This document shows, piece after piece, positions 37,225-50,500 of a stretch of DNA of 64,000 nucleotides; position 1 is the first letter of the stretch, and each line of letters opens with the position of its first letter. Source of the DNA: Istiophorus platypterus (lineage: Eukaryota > Chordata > Actinopteri > Istiophoriformes > Istiophoridae); the NCBI GenBank assembly GCA_016859345.1, contig CM029115.1, positions 14,048,001-14,112,000 on the forward strand. The letters run 5' to 3'. The notes below the pieces were generated by a model, which searched no databases, was not told where the DNA came from, and was given only the letters and a program-made list of their open reading frames with translations. The translations under genes were made by a program, and so were the position numbers.

Positions 37225-38739
37225 TGTAGCTTTATTTGCGATGACCCGAAAAAGTGACGTTTTTTTTTTTTTTTTATCACACTCTATAACGGTGCTTTAA
37301 ATCCGACAAATGACAGATCCGGTTAAATTTAGAGTAAAACAGCTGCATCGATTCTGGATCAATCCTGGCGAGTAAATTGTCTCCAGGTCTCTAAGATGAT
37401 TTTATCAGACCGACACTGAACCTCTTAAGCATCTTGTTTCTTAGCGGTTATGCATATATATCCATATATCAATATATATATATCTATATTTATAGATATA
37501 TATATAGATATATCCCTATATATGTTGTTTGTTTGTTTGTTTTTTTATAAAAGCCAATAGGACGCGCCGTCAAGACAGTAAGGACATCATACAACACAAT
37601 GACCGGGCATGCACATGTAATCCGTCTGTTCCCCCTTTCCAGCCTGTGTAATGTGACACAAGCACAGCCGTCCTTTTCCATCCACACCACTTTGAACACC
37701 GTCAAGCGAACGGGGGTGTTTTAAATGCGAACTTTTCCAAAATAAAAGCCGTGGAGAAGCTGCTGTCCAATAAGGGAACAGATGTGTAACAACTTCCAAA
37801 TACTAGGGATTCACATTGAAGGCAACAAGTGTTGATTTTACCGTTCAACTTCCACTTTTCACAGCAGTTAGATACACAGACTTTTTGGTTTACACCATCA
37901 ACACTGTTCATATGTGGGATGGTTTCTACAGACTTTTGGTGAAGATATACCCTCAAAGTGTGCAAATGTCAAGCCTGGATCACAAAGTAGGCTAAAGGTG
38001 CACATGGATTGGCCAACAGGGCCCTGGAACGCCCCAGTTTGCCCTGTTTAACTGGTTGCACATAATTTGATGAACTGCACAAGAAACGTGCACTATGTCA
38101 TTTAATGCAAATCCTATATAATTTCTGATCCTGATCTTGTGGCCCTTTGTCCAGATATAGTTTAGGAATATTCACAGTGTGAAAATTATACTTAATTTTT
38201 TAATCAAATGACCATAAATTGAATGACACAAAAAACCTGGGGCCAGGGAGTATTTGAGCATAGGAGTGAGTAATGGTCAGTGATTGGGTATTGGGGAAAT
38301 AATGGAGGGTATATGGGCCCCACAACAGGGTTTTTTTTTTATGAAGAAGGAAATTAAGTAAAGGCCAGTTAAATTAAGCCCAAAAAAGACAAAAGAGAGA
38401 GAGAACCTAGTTACCTAAACTCAGCCTTTGTTGAACAGGATTTTAAATATAGCATCATAAATTACTCTGCATTTCACTGAGCTCTAAGATTTGCCCATTC
38501 TATTGCAAATTGGACATTAAAAGCCGTTTCTGTGATCTTCAAAGTGCCTAATTAATATATGACAACTAAACAAACCGCTGAGAGTTAACGTTCGCTGCTA
38601 GATGGCCAAATTAATCGCATTAATCGCAAGATTCCCCTTTGACTCGCTTCTCAGTGGGGGAGAACAAACTCCGAGCGTTCAAGACCTCGGTGCTCTTATT
38701 TTGATGACAAAACCTGCGAACTTCAAGTTCAACTCGCGT
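37225..38739. other. Divergent intergenic region between the SLC6 gene and limk2
   Basis: Just upstream of the SLC6 ATG is a T-rich run (37260-37276, A-rich on the gene's strand), then an AT microsatellite and ordinary AT-rich sequence. No TATA box for the leftward gene was identified with confidence. Confidence 0.5.
37443..37525. repeat. AT-rich imperfect microsatellite upstream of the SLC6 gene
   Basis: Mixed TATATA, TATATC and GATATA units with self-complementary arms, about 220 bases upstream of the SLC6 start codon. Confidence 0.75.
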
Positions 38740-39173
38740 CGTTCTCCACCGAGTTTACAGGAGGCGGGGCGCGGGCAGTGCTCGCAGGGGCCCGCACTCT
38801 GCGTGATGTTCCGTGATAGAGACTTCACCGCAGAAACAGGAAACGCACCCGGCGCTGTGCGGTGCGGGGGTAGCCGCTGTTTTTAGACGCGGCGAGAAGG
38901 CGACGCTGCAAAGCAGGCGAGGTCAAACTGCGGAGAAACTAACGGTATCGCTAGGGAAGAAGAAGAAAAAAAAATAAAAAGTAAGCTGCGGTTTTCAGAG
39001 CATACGTAACGATCCGTGTGTGGCCGCCGATTGGCCAACGTGACCCACCAGTCATCCGCGTCGCAGCCTTACGTCACGAACGGAGAGCGCGGTCGTAGAC
39101 ACCGTCGTTGTATAAAAGCAACGCGGCCCGTGTCAAAGTTCATTTCCTCAGTAACACTAATGCTTTGACACTG
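38740..39173 (+). promoter_or_regulatory. limk2: CpG-rich TATA/CRE/CCAAT promoter with probable non-coding first exon of limk2
   Basis: A GC- and CpG-rich stretch leads into an inverted CCAAT box (ATTGG at 39030-39034), a CRE/ATF half-palindrome (ACGTCAC, 39071-39077) and a canonical TATA box TATAAAAG at 39111-39118. Transcription to the right would start near 39,141. The short exon would end at 39173 with the strong donor CTG|GTGAGTG. It contains only a three-codon-or-less reading start (ATG CTT TGA), so it is non-coding. The best downstream acceptor is a long pyrimidine tract ending CTTCCAG at 41729, opening a 386-nt exon that carries the limk2 start. The motifs are seen directly; the assignment to limk2 is inferred from position and splice compatibility. 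The SLC6 gene starts 1.9 kb away in the opposite direction, so part of the CpG-rich block could serve it too. Confidence 0.55.
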
Positions 39174-39188
39174 GTGAGTGTAGGGGAA

Positions 39189-39189
<1 letters not shown>

Positions 39190-39223
<34 letters not shown>
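39190..39223. repeat. Compound (AC)n(AT)n tract
   Basis: A short ACACAC run passes into ATATAT, beginning 17 bases after the proposed non-coding exon donor at 39173. Confidence 0.9.
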
Positions 39224-41729
39224 AATCCTAATTAATAGCTTCGTTAATGGTCAATACATCGTTCACTAATGACGTATTGACGTACCACTAATAACAAAAG
39301 CTTCTGGGTTGCCAGGCTGTTGAAAATCCTCCTCTGGGAGGACACTTTCTGAGCACTTCTATTCATCAGGGACCCCTCTCCAAGCCGACAAGTCTGTAGT
39401 TACAGATGTAATTAATCAACAAAGGGTATTAAGCGTCTCCATTTCTAATAATCGTCAGCAAAAGTCACTGGCAATAATCACTAACAAGAGGTTATTCAGT
39501 GATGGGTTAAAAAAAAATATCACAACGGATGCAGTGGTGTTTAGACAGACTCTGTAGCAACTTAAACTCTGTCACACAAGAAACTAACCCAGGCGTTAAG
39601 GCAAACTGGGTCTAAGTTGTAGCTGAGAGCTCTTTAAGAAGGAAACTAGGTGTTACTGGAAAGACCTGGCTTAACTCTGGTATTGTTTTAGATCATAGTT
39701 CATATACAGTCATAGCCAGGTCCAATGTGCCATCACAACTTTATTTATTTCAGTAAATACACGGTATGAACAAATCCCTCTCAGTATCATATAAATACAG
39801 TATTATGCTTTGGCCAAAAAGGAGACCCTCTGCGCTTTATCAGAGACCTTTCCCAAAGACCATCTGCACAAACAAGGGGGAAAAAAGAGAAATAACCCCC
39901 TTATCAGTAATTTTCCCCTGATTACAGGTCAACAGTTCACTGTTCAGTTTAATCTTCCATCATACAGTTTTCTCCATTATTTGAATGTCAAAATATTGGG
40001 CCGAATGTATGCTCGAATTTTTCAAACTTTTATACAAGATCAACTAGTGGGGTCTAAAGAGAAAATGCTGTAATAAAAAAAAAATCCTTAACGCAAGACA
40101 GCAAAAAAATGAAGAAAGAAAGAAAAAAAAAGAATGAAAGAAAGACAGATAGACAGAAAGCTTCTTTTTCAATACAATGTATATTAGAACCAATAGTCCA
40201 CCTGTGAAATCAATACGTGTAGACTAAAAATAACATTTACTTATATTTCATTCAGCACTCATTACCATTACATTGGATTCTGTATAACTTAATGTTTCAA
40301 AATCTCTTAGGCTATTTGTTTACTTTTCATTCACATCAAGCAATAGATTTTGACCCAGATCACAACTTATGTTATACTGGCTTGACCAGACACCATTAAT
40401 TAAAACCCTGTAATTGCCTCTGCAGCAATATCATCACAAGGTGTGATTTAGACATGAGATTTGTGTTGGGAAACTACTACTGCCACACTGAAAATTTTGA
40501 AAATTGATGAGTGTGGTGGAAAATAGCGATCTCTCTTGAACAACTGCATGCTAGTCTAAGGGGAAGTGTAATGTGTCTAACTCTTGCTTCATGTGCTCAA
40601 TTTATACTGGCACATTTTAAATGTCTAACTGCTTCATTTCTTACTGTTTTTGTTTAAATTCTTTAACATAAAGTAGGTGATACATACTTTGACCACTGAG
40701 TCAGAAGAGCTTCTCATGCTGACATATTCTCAAACAGCAAATAGTTGATACTGGACACACAGATATCTCTTTATTGGGAACTGACAATATTGTGAGCAGA
40801 AAGTTTTCTGTTGAAATCTCATTGCCCTCACTTCTGCTAAGTGATCTGCAAACCATGCTGTCATTGTGAGTTACGGGAAACCATAACATGTTTTTAAAAA
40901 AACTGACCACTTTAAGGCCATCAAATAAACACATTAATAAAGAATTCTCTCCATCAGAACTCTATATCTTGCAATTTGAATACAGCTTTAAAAACTGAAT
41001 TGTTGGGAAATTGACAAACAATATTACAGAACAGATTTATTTATTTATTTGCTATTTTCTGTTGCTTTTTTTTTTTTTTAGATTTCCAAAAATTAAAAAA
41101 CATTTTCGACTGTTTTGCGTATAGCGAACATTTCTCTCGGTAGAGGAGATTTATGCTCATGACCTCTGTATTTCTGAAATTCTAGCTATGGTCCTGTTTA
41201 CTGTGACACAGTGGTTCTGGAGAAAGGCTTGAATTCAGTCATTTGAGTTTTTAGTGCTGTGTATTTGAACAGGTTAAACTCTAACAAATTAAGAAAAGTA
41301 ACAAAGGAAATTGTAGGCAGGAGAGAAGAAAAAACAAATTTGCTTATTGTTAAACATATACACTCAGATGAGCAATACAGTTCACCGGCACCACAGCCTC
41401 GAAAATGCCTCTGTAATTGTCCTGAAGACAAGACAAAAATTGTAGAATTATAATAGTTATTATAACAAATTCCAAATATGATAGCGTGTTATAAACCAGA
41501 ACATTTTCTATTTTTTTTTAATATACTTTGTAGGACTTTAAGGAGGAGAAACCGTACGTGTAACTAAATGAGAAGAGGACTTTCCTCAGGACTCCTCTAT
41601 CCTACTGAAAACCTCTTTCCACCCCGGTGTGTGTGCAGGGCGGCCCTTCTGGCAGTAGATGGAGCCACTGTTATTCCCTCTCAGTTTGGGGCCAAATCTC
41701 GTTTTTTTTTTTTTCCCTCCTGCTTCCAG
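39224..41729. other. Proposed limk2 first intron, no gene seen
   Basis: AT-rich sequence without recognised coding blocks, ending in the long pyrimidine tract that forms the acceptor at 41729. Its status as an intron depends on the first-exon proposal at 39173. Confidence 0.4.
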
Positions 41730-42115
41730 GTGCTGCAGCTGAGCCCTTCCGCTCTCCGTACAGGAATTTGCAGACTGCATTACGTCAGTTATCCTACCGA
41801 GAAGGGAGAAAGCACCTACGTCCGACCGCGGCACGGCTGCTCATTTTCTGTGGAGGAATTAAAGGGATCCGTGTTTGCGTGTGTTTGGGGGTGGTGGTGG
41901 TGGTGGTGGGTGGTTGGTCGGTGGAAGTCCCGGTCCCGGTCCTGGTCCTGGTCCTGGTCTTTACTCGGAGCTGGGAGTCTGGGGGGATCCTGTCCAGGGA
42001 GGAATGAAACGTTGAAGCGGCGCATCCACGGCTCCCCTGCCTCAGTATGAGAAGATCGTAAACGCATCTGTAAAAAACGACGACGCTCTCGGAAAGTAGA
42101 TGGAGGAATCAGAAG
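41730..42115 (+). other. limk2: limk2 5' UTR plus start-codon exon (inferred)
   Basis: A strong acceptor (T-rich tract, then CTTCCAG at 41723-41729) defines the left end, and the donor AAG|GTGAGG after 42115 the right end. The coding part is 16 nt (MEESE plus one base). The leader carries two tiny upstream reading frames, ATG AAA CGT TGA at 42004-42015 and a five-codon one at 42047-42061. It also has a GGT-repeat tract (about 41889-41912) and a TCCYGG hexanucleotide tract (about 41928-41960). These features could lower translation from the main ATG; that is inference. An unspliced transcript starting just upstream of 41.7 kb is the alternative. Confidence 0.5.
41889..41961. repeat. GGT triplet and TCCYGG hexanucleotide tracts in the limk2 leader
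   Basis: A run of GGT triplets is followed by six units of TCCCGG/TCCTGG. Both lie in the proposed 5' UTR exon; the GGT side is purine-rich enough to form stable structure in RNA. Confidence 0.85.
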
Positions 42116-44485
42116 GTGAGGAATATACCAGGTTGTAACAGCGAACCGAGGAGGGGAGATGTAACGTTGTTGTCGTTTGGTAAAATGTTTTAGTCTTATT
42201 ATTTTTTTGTAAACTGTGAGCTGGTGCTGCGTTTAAAGCTTAGTTTGTCTGCAGCGAAACGTCGAACCTGTTATTTATCCGCTTTTCCCCAGCTACTCGG
42301 TTTTTGGCATTTATATCTACGTCGGCCGGAATTTCAAGTCCACAGTGCCACTCGGGGTTTAGCCGAAGACTTGGTGATATTCTTTAAAAAAAAATAAATG
42401 ATTTATTTCCTCTTTTTTTTTGCAGGTACAGATAATTGTTACTGTGCGGGCTGTGGAGGAAAAATCCAAGACTCGTTTCACATGAAAGTCCTCCATGATA
42501 TCTGGCACAACGCCTGCTTTCAGTAAGTGTCCAGTTTGGGATTTTAATGACGCCTCTGGTTCCCCAGAGTTTGTTAGTCGTTGCCTGGTAAATGAAGGCT
42601 TTGTTGTCACAGATAAAAAAAAAAAGAGGGGGGACAGTTTTCATTGACACTGGTACTAGTGGGGTTTTTTTTTTTGTTGTTGTTGCTGTTGGTCAACACG
42701 CCGACTGCTCTCTGTTTGGTTAAATAAAACAAAATACAAACGGCCTTGTGGATGATCCCAGAAGCTTCCATCTTTATCTTAAACGTGAGCTTACGTCTGT
42801 TTTGTTTTTTTGTTTTTGTTTCTTTTTTTGTGCGCGTTTCATCATTGTTTTTGAGTCACCACACAAAATGCACCGTGTGGGCTTGACTTTCCCTGTTACT
42901 TTCACAGCTGGCGGGCCTCTGCGTGGGGCCCGGTCTGGCTTCTTGAATCTGGACTGATCAGTGAAATGATCCTACTACACCAGAGGACTTTGACCCTCTT
43001 GCCATTCTCTGCTTCCAGGCTTTGCGACTGCAGCACTCGAGCCCATGTGTGTCCTCAGGTTTCTACAGGCCACTGCCCCTTTGTGATATCTCTGTGACGG
43101 GCAATGAACCTGTGGCTGGAAGCCAACATGATATAACACTCATAGGAAATTTCCCCTCGGTTAACAGTGACATTCGCTTGTTGTAATGCGATATTGAGAA
43201 GGCTCAGATTTTTTTTTTTTTTTAATTAAGGACACCTCCTGATCAAACAGTCGTTGGTCGAAACCGCCATGTGAGGATTAAACTGGCCGGAGGATCACAG
43301 TTGCACTGATAATGGAAGGAGTATGTGTCCAATAGTCACTGTGCCTAATCAGGCGTAATAATATTAGAAAGCAGATGAGTAAGAACTGGATGCCTGAATC
43401 TGTGAGTGTAGCTAACTGGAACATAGCTTTTTCACAGAGGCCACATATTGTAGAGTATATCCAAAAATCCTTTGGTTTTTATGACTGGAGTCTGGCTCTG
43501 GAGGTCCTCTGGTGTGTCCAAAAAGCCTCAAAAATAGAATAAATTTAATACTGACTGTATTGCCTGTTTCTGATGACTGAAATAGCACTCTTGGAGTTTT
43601 GAGCCAGTATCCAGCAGTGTCCTTACATAACCTGGGATTTCGCTCTTTCCAGACACTCCAATAACACATGCAGCTCCTTGTGTCATCTCTGAGGCAAAGT
43701 TCCTGACATAACTGTGCTACTCACCATTGATCCTCTACCTCCCTTTGTACTTTTATACTCCCTCACATTTTTTGGCATCCTCCTACATTGCAGCGTCTTT
43801 GTCTGAAACCTCTTCAGTTAGACTCTTTTAAAACCTGCAGATAATGGATGTTTTGATCGAGTCTGGGGCAACAGACTCGCAGTATTGTCGCTCATCTAAA
43901 TGTGCTGCAGGTTGCGTCCAGTTTTTAAACTTGTATTTTTTTTTGCAAGCTTTGAGATATGGCTTCCACTGCAGCAACGTGACACTCTAATCATGCTCAT
44001 ATTTTTTTGCACAACAATTATTCTGCTTAAAGAGCTAAATCTATGAGGTCTTTAAAGAAAAAGCTCATCCAAATTAGATGTCCTTGTTATTGTTTCCCCC
44101 CCCAAGGTGTTTCTATTGTCTATTGTCCATATGCTGCCCCTCTGCCCTCCATGTATCTCCACCTTTTGTAGCATTCTTAGGAGCTGAGGTCACTTTTGTT
44201 CCAGTAAACCTGGCAGTGTTACTGAGGCCTATAGGTAATGGCACGTTTGGCTCTGCTGTGCTCTGCATTCCTAGACAGCGATTCAGAGGTGTAAGTCTGC
44301 TGTGTCAGACACTGACTGTATTCTGTAGAACCCCCCTTCCCCAAACAAAGCTGGATATTTCCTATCTTGGCAAAAAAAATAATAAAAAAAACAGAATCAT
44401 ATTACATATTTGTTTCCACAAAACAGGATGGGGTGATATTTAGTACTCTTGATCTATCCTCATTTAATTTGTTTGTGGTAAAATA

Positions 44486-44576
<91 letters not shown>

Positions 44577-47500
44577 GTATATGGGAAATTTGTTAACATT
44601 CATATGCAGTGTAACCACAGAAATTTTTTTTTAGAGACCGATTTCTTATCGTTTTCCCATCTAATTCAGCAGCATAACAAAACAGCTGAAATATTATGAA
44701 ACTATTAAACACATTTTGAGAGACTTGATATTGTTCTTTTATTGCTTACTTTATTTTTTGGTGCCAATGCTTAAAGCCTGTGTGTCTCAGATCAAAATTG
44801 CATGTAGTGCCGCAACAATAAGTCAATTAACTAATTAGTTGATTGAGAGAAAAGTAAAATTGTCACACATTTATTGGTTCCACCTCCTCAGATGTGCACA
44901 GTTGTTGTGTTTCCTTGTCATACATGATAATAAACTGACTTGTCCTTGGGTTTTTAAGTTAAAACTAGCAAGTTGATTATGTTAGTTTGGGTTCTGGGAA
45001 ATTATAAAGGGCATTTTTACTTTCTGACACTTAAAAATCAATTAAGCAGTTAATCAAGACAACAATCAGCTGATTAGATAATTAAGATATTTTTTAGTTG
45101 CAGTCCTTATTCTATGTTTTCACCAAAATCAGCAGAGCTTTTTTATATACATTGATTGAAATCAAAGGTAACTTCAACAGTGTTATTCAAAACAGACTAT
45201 CCATGTCCACGATGTGATACGAATGACGAAGTGATTGACGAAATGACCAAATGATTGTCATTCTTTGATTCTTGTTGTGGAAACACTGAGGACACAACAT
45301 CCTGAGATAAGTTCTAACTAAAGATGAAACACTTCCTCAGCAGCTCTTCAAGGCATCTACTTAAAGGTCCCTCTCTTACTATTTCTCCTTCATACTCTAA
45401 CATGAGAATACACTCCAGCAGGAATGTAGATAAGGAAATGAGTAATGTTTACTGTGCAGTGTTTGTACAGGCAGGACCATTGCATTGTTCATTAAAGAAC
45501 CACCTGAGTTTAGTGTGCCCGCCCCTATTCACCAGTGTGCATAGAAGGTCAAGTGTTTTTATAAGCATCCCTACATCACTTTATCTTGATTATATGGACA
45601 TAATGGGCATTTGTTATAGTTTATCAGGTTTTGTCTTGAAATGCCTTTTGTTCAGATTAAGGTGGACGAGGAGGACGTTTTTGCTGAACCTGGACAGATA
45701 CTGAAAGTCATTCATGTCCGATGAAATACTGAACTTTTTCTGATATCACTAGACAATATGACACTGATAGTGATACTGAACCTACCAGTACTGTTGTATA
45801 TACTGGATTTTTGAAGCTGATACCAATAATAGTATTTGAGAGCTGAGAGAGTTTTTTTTTTTTTAACATAAATGCATAACATAATTCAGCCTTTTTAATC
45901 ACGATCCTTTAGATCTGCATACTAAAGGACTGTGAACAATAAATGTACAGAGTGGGATCTCTTACAGTTAGAAAATAAACTTGTCAGTGCTCCAGGTGTA
46001 AAAACTATATACTGGCAACGCTGTGTCTGAATTACTCCAAACATTCTTATTTTTTGGTATTTCAGTACTATAATTTCTAGTTACTTTTCAGCTAACAAAT
46101 AAGGCAACAATGATATGTTAATATCCAAGACTAATTTGTTTTAAGAAGTTCACAAAATTTAAAAAATGGTTTAAATGCCTAGGGTCCTATTTGAATATCT
46201 ACTTAAACAGAAACTTGAATTTTGTTTAATTCTGAATCCAGATGCTGTGCCTTTAGTGCAGCTGTGGCCACAGCAGCACTGCTACCATTACTCCTGCAGG
46301 CTTTAACTCTGCAAACTTTCAGCTCTGCTTCCCTCATCATGTCGCAGTGCGATGCATCAGGCTCATTACTTTGACCCCATGTTCATTGTTAATATTTGTT
46401 AATATTTGTCGCCTTCATTTGTTTTTTTCACAGTATTTATCATAAGGCCCCTAACATGGATGCAACTTAATGTTAAAGACTGAAACATTGCTTCATACCC
46501 AGTGCTTCTTCCACTTTCTACTTTTCTCTCTTCACAAAAGAAACCAATAAGTGGTCTTCTCTCTATAAGATGACTCCTTCTCAAGTATTGCCAGAAGACT
46601 TTGAAATATCTGGAGTCTTTGCCAAAGTCAATAAACCAGGATCAACTATACAGTACCTGCAGTCCAGAAGGCAACATGATGCATGAGGCTCAGCTGAAGG
46701 CTTACTGGCAGCACTGCACCAAATGATTAAAAATACATAAAAAAAAAAAAATCACATCCCCTCTATTACTAGTTATTTCATCATACATACTTGGAATTGT
46801 TGCATGAGACGTAAATATGATATTTTCAATATCATTGCAGACATAAATGTGAACGTTCAGAGAGTATTTTTCAAAAGAGCAACAGCATCAGCAGATCTCT
46901 CACAGTGGAGATCGTATCCCTGAAGTAGAAGTAGTAGTAGTAGAATAAGGACGTCAGTACAGTGTCAGTTGAAAGTTTATTATTGTAGTCATTCCTGAAT
47001 GCAACCTGTGTATTAATGTCAACTTCAAGAAAAATTAGTCCTTTGAACTGTTTTGCCCTCCTATTCAGTGGCAAAACAATATCGAAACAATAGTGACAGT
47101 TGGCATTTATTGTGATTCTTGTGTCTGCACTTCATCACCTAAATCTGAAGTCTCTTCTAGCAAGGTGATCAAAGTGAAAACAAAAATTCTGTGAAGCAGT
47201 TGGGATATTTGCAAAGTCTTAATCGCAGCAACAGCGTAAAAAACAGGACTGCAGACATTTCAGTAACCTAATCTCTGACAGAGCAGTTCATCCTTGATTG
47301 TATTCTGGCAGTCGAACCTGCTGCTCCCACTTTGCATAACCAGTGCAGCTTGTTCGAGGAACACTCTTAGCCTGCAGGTGCTTCCCAGTCTGCTGGCAAC
47401 TTCAGCATTCCTCACTCTGAACATTTTGTCCTGAAGTCACAGCTATTAATGTCCCTTTTAATTTGCCAAGTATCTTCTCAGGTGGCAGCTTGGATCAATC

Positions 47501-50500
47501 AGCTGCTGGAGTAGTAATATTAAAATTGCAATAAAAAGGAATTTATGATAACAAGTGCTTGATATTAAACTTTTTCGAGTTTTATATTTGCAACATTTCA
47601 CCTTAATTAGACATTTTAGCAGAAGCGAAGTATGAAGGAGAAAGTTGAGGATACCCTGTAACTTATGTTTCTGTCTTAACACGGGATGTTAGTTACATGG
47701 TTTTCACCTTTGACCACAAGGCTAACAGGATGCTTTGTATTTATTTACACTGGTTTAGATGAGAAACTACACAATGAGAGGTTTAAGTGACTGCAAGCAA
47801 AAACTATGCAATAAACAAGCGGTTGAGGACCAAGGACTTTGCCCCTTTAGGGATCTTTTGAGTCTGGTTTTACAGACTATAAGTTGTTGTCAAAGTGGTG
47901 CTCCAGTTTTTCTTATACAACTGGATCCTATTAAGGTGCTGGAAGTTGGCTAAAGATTTGGCTGCCTTATTGGTGGTCTGCAGAGGCTAATAACCAAATG
48001 TTCCTCAAGTCCGCCATCTTCAAAGCACTGGCAGATTCGCCTTTCTCAGAAGTGGAACCACTCTTTGTGTTGTCTGTTTTTCTTACACTTTAACAATACA
48101 TAAACAACAGGACACATGCTAGAACCAGCACATCTCATTAACAAGTCATTTACAAACCCTACACCTTGTTAAGCACAGAGAAAAATACATGTTGTCAATG
48201 TCGGGAACTTTCCCCCAGCTAATGTTCTGGTATTAGCCAACCTTGGAGTTGAAGTGTTGTCTTTGGCAGAATGATTGGTGGTTTCTACTGTCTTTTTTCA
48301 TTTAATATAATGCACCGGATCGTATGTATATAATATGAGGAATTAGTTTTGAAAAATAATTCCAAAAGCCCAACTAGTCTGGGTGATGGTTCAAATGTTC
48401 AACTCGTACCAAACTACAAATGTCCCTCTGTCTCCCATTTTCTCTCAGCTTTCACCCAACTCTGTGTTATTTTATGGAAATAAGTTAAATTAATTATTCA
48501 AAGCGGTTAATGAAATTTGTGACAATAAGTAATTTGATTTCAATTAAAAACCAATCAAATGTTTTTTGAATTGGGAATTTACTGTGAAACAAAAGTACAG
48601 TACTAAACCTTTCTTGGTTACAGCTTCTCAAATTTGAGGATTTGCTGTGATTTATTTCATTTTAAAGACAAAATAAGCTATGAGATCATATTGCTGTTAA
48701 ACTCTGGCAACTTTTGATGAGCATTTCCAAAAAAATTTTAGTTTATACACTAAAAGATTTATCAAATATTCAAAAAACTTAAAATTGATAGATTAATTGA
48801 TGAGGGACAGAATGGAGAGAAAGTTATTTCACGAGAGCAGTAAAATCAGTGCTGCAGGAGAATCTTTCGGGCATCACTCACATACCTCTGAAATTATGAA
48901 CAGTTATTTGAAGTAATGCACCAGGCTTTTGAGTCTCAACCGTTTCACCTTGAAGAGTTGAAAAAGCCCCTGCTGAAAGCCCTCATTTCTTCCCTCTTCC
49001 CAGTTCATGCACTCTGCTGTGTGAAAGCGTGACCAGGACTGTTTTCTGTCCTCACAGGTGCTCTGTGTGCTGTGACCACCTCACTAACTGGTACTATGAG
49101 AAGGACGGCAAGCTGTACTGTCGCAAACACTACTGGGAGAAGTTTGGAGAGCTGTGTCACGGCTGCTCTCTGCTCATGACTGGACCCGCCATGGTATGTC
49201 TGCTGCTCTCATTGTTCAACGCTTCTACCCACCATCAAAAGCTTTTTAGGCTGTCAGTGTTAAGCTGCAAAAAATTTTGGCAATTGGATGAATTAACACA
49301 AAATTTTAAAACTAAGTCCATCTGAATCAAAATCTAAGCAGGATTAAAGAGGAGCTTTACTGATTTTACATGTCAAACTATGACCTAGCCTATGAGCATA
49401 GTTGGATAATGTCTTTAGTGACTCTTTGGCTTGGAGACTACATATTTATAACAGAAAGTCGAACAAACTGTGGGTGTGGAATTTAAAAGACGTGGGCATT
49501 TTCCAGGCAGCAAGTTTGTAACAAAAGGCGTTATCAAGAGTAGGATGCAGGGTTTTTTGAAACCCTTAAATGTCTCAGTGAAACTCAGGATGTCTTAGTC
49601 TCTGCTGCTTCGATTATGACCATTTATCTTTTACAAGTCCCCCTCTCCTGAAACTGCTGTTTTAAGTTGCTTAAGTACTTCTTTAAATCTAATATTAACC
49701 TATGGCTCTTGTTCTGACACCCCCCTTTAGTCAAACTCTAAAAAAAAAATAAATAAAATTGTCTGTGCTTATTCCTTCTATTCAAGGTGTTTTTCTGGTA
49801 TATAATGAGCCATACAACCTGCTACAGGTTGTAATGCTACAGGTTGTAGTACCCCATGCTGTTAGCATGGCCATATTCTCTTATACCTGTTGCTTTTTTT
49901 TCTGTCTTCTATTTTGTGATTCGCAAAGCTTCAGTCTAATAAATCCCAACACTGGGTCAAGTCTATTACAGCGCTATTGCTTCATGTGATTGCCAGGCTT
50001 TCACAGTCTGCCTTGCCATGAATCATATAAGAACAACTGCCAACAATTTCCCCCTCCACTTAAATAATACCAGAATGCCCACAGAGCGTGTCAATGCTCT
50101 CTTTGTACCCGTTTCTCCCTACTGCTCCAGATTAATACGAACATGCATTAAAAGGCAGGGGGGCTATTTTTGTGGCGATTACAGATGAGTGATACTTTGC
50201 AAAGGCTGCAGCTGAACATAGCCGATTGGAACCTAGACCTCACTTGTGAATTAGTTTCCCCCCTTGAGGCCCCTTTCTCCTCCTTCTCTGTGCTGAGGTT
50301 CTCCACAGCTCACTTCCTTTAAGTACAAAGAGGATCTAGTGGGAAGACGCTGGAACACGAGGCGGTTTTTTGAGCCCATCATGTTGAGTCCTCTGTGGTG
50401 AGGTGGCTCTGTAGATATTACCCACAGCCTACCACTCTTATTATCATCTGTACTGATGGGTTCTCAGAGATCAAGTGTCCCGTTAAAGCAATCCTGTGTA

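Noticed and set aside
41568..42067. 126- to 160-codon frames on both strands across the limk2 leader
   Set aside because: They depend on the GGT and TCCYGG repeats and overlap the inferred 5' UTR; the LIM-coding frame starts at 42100 behind an in-frame stop.
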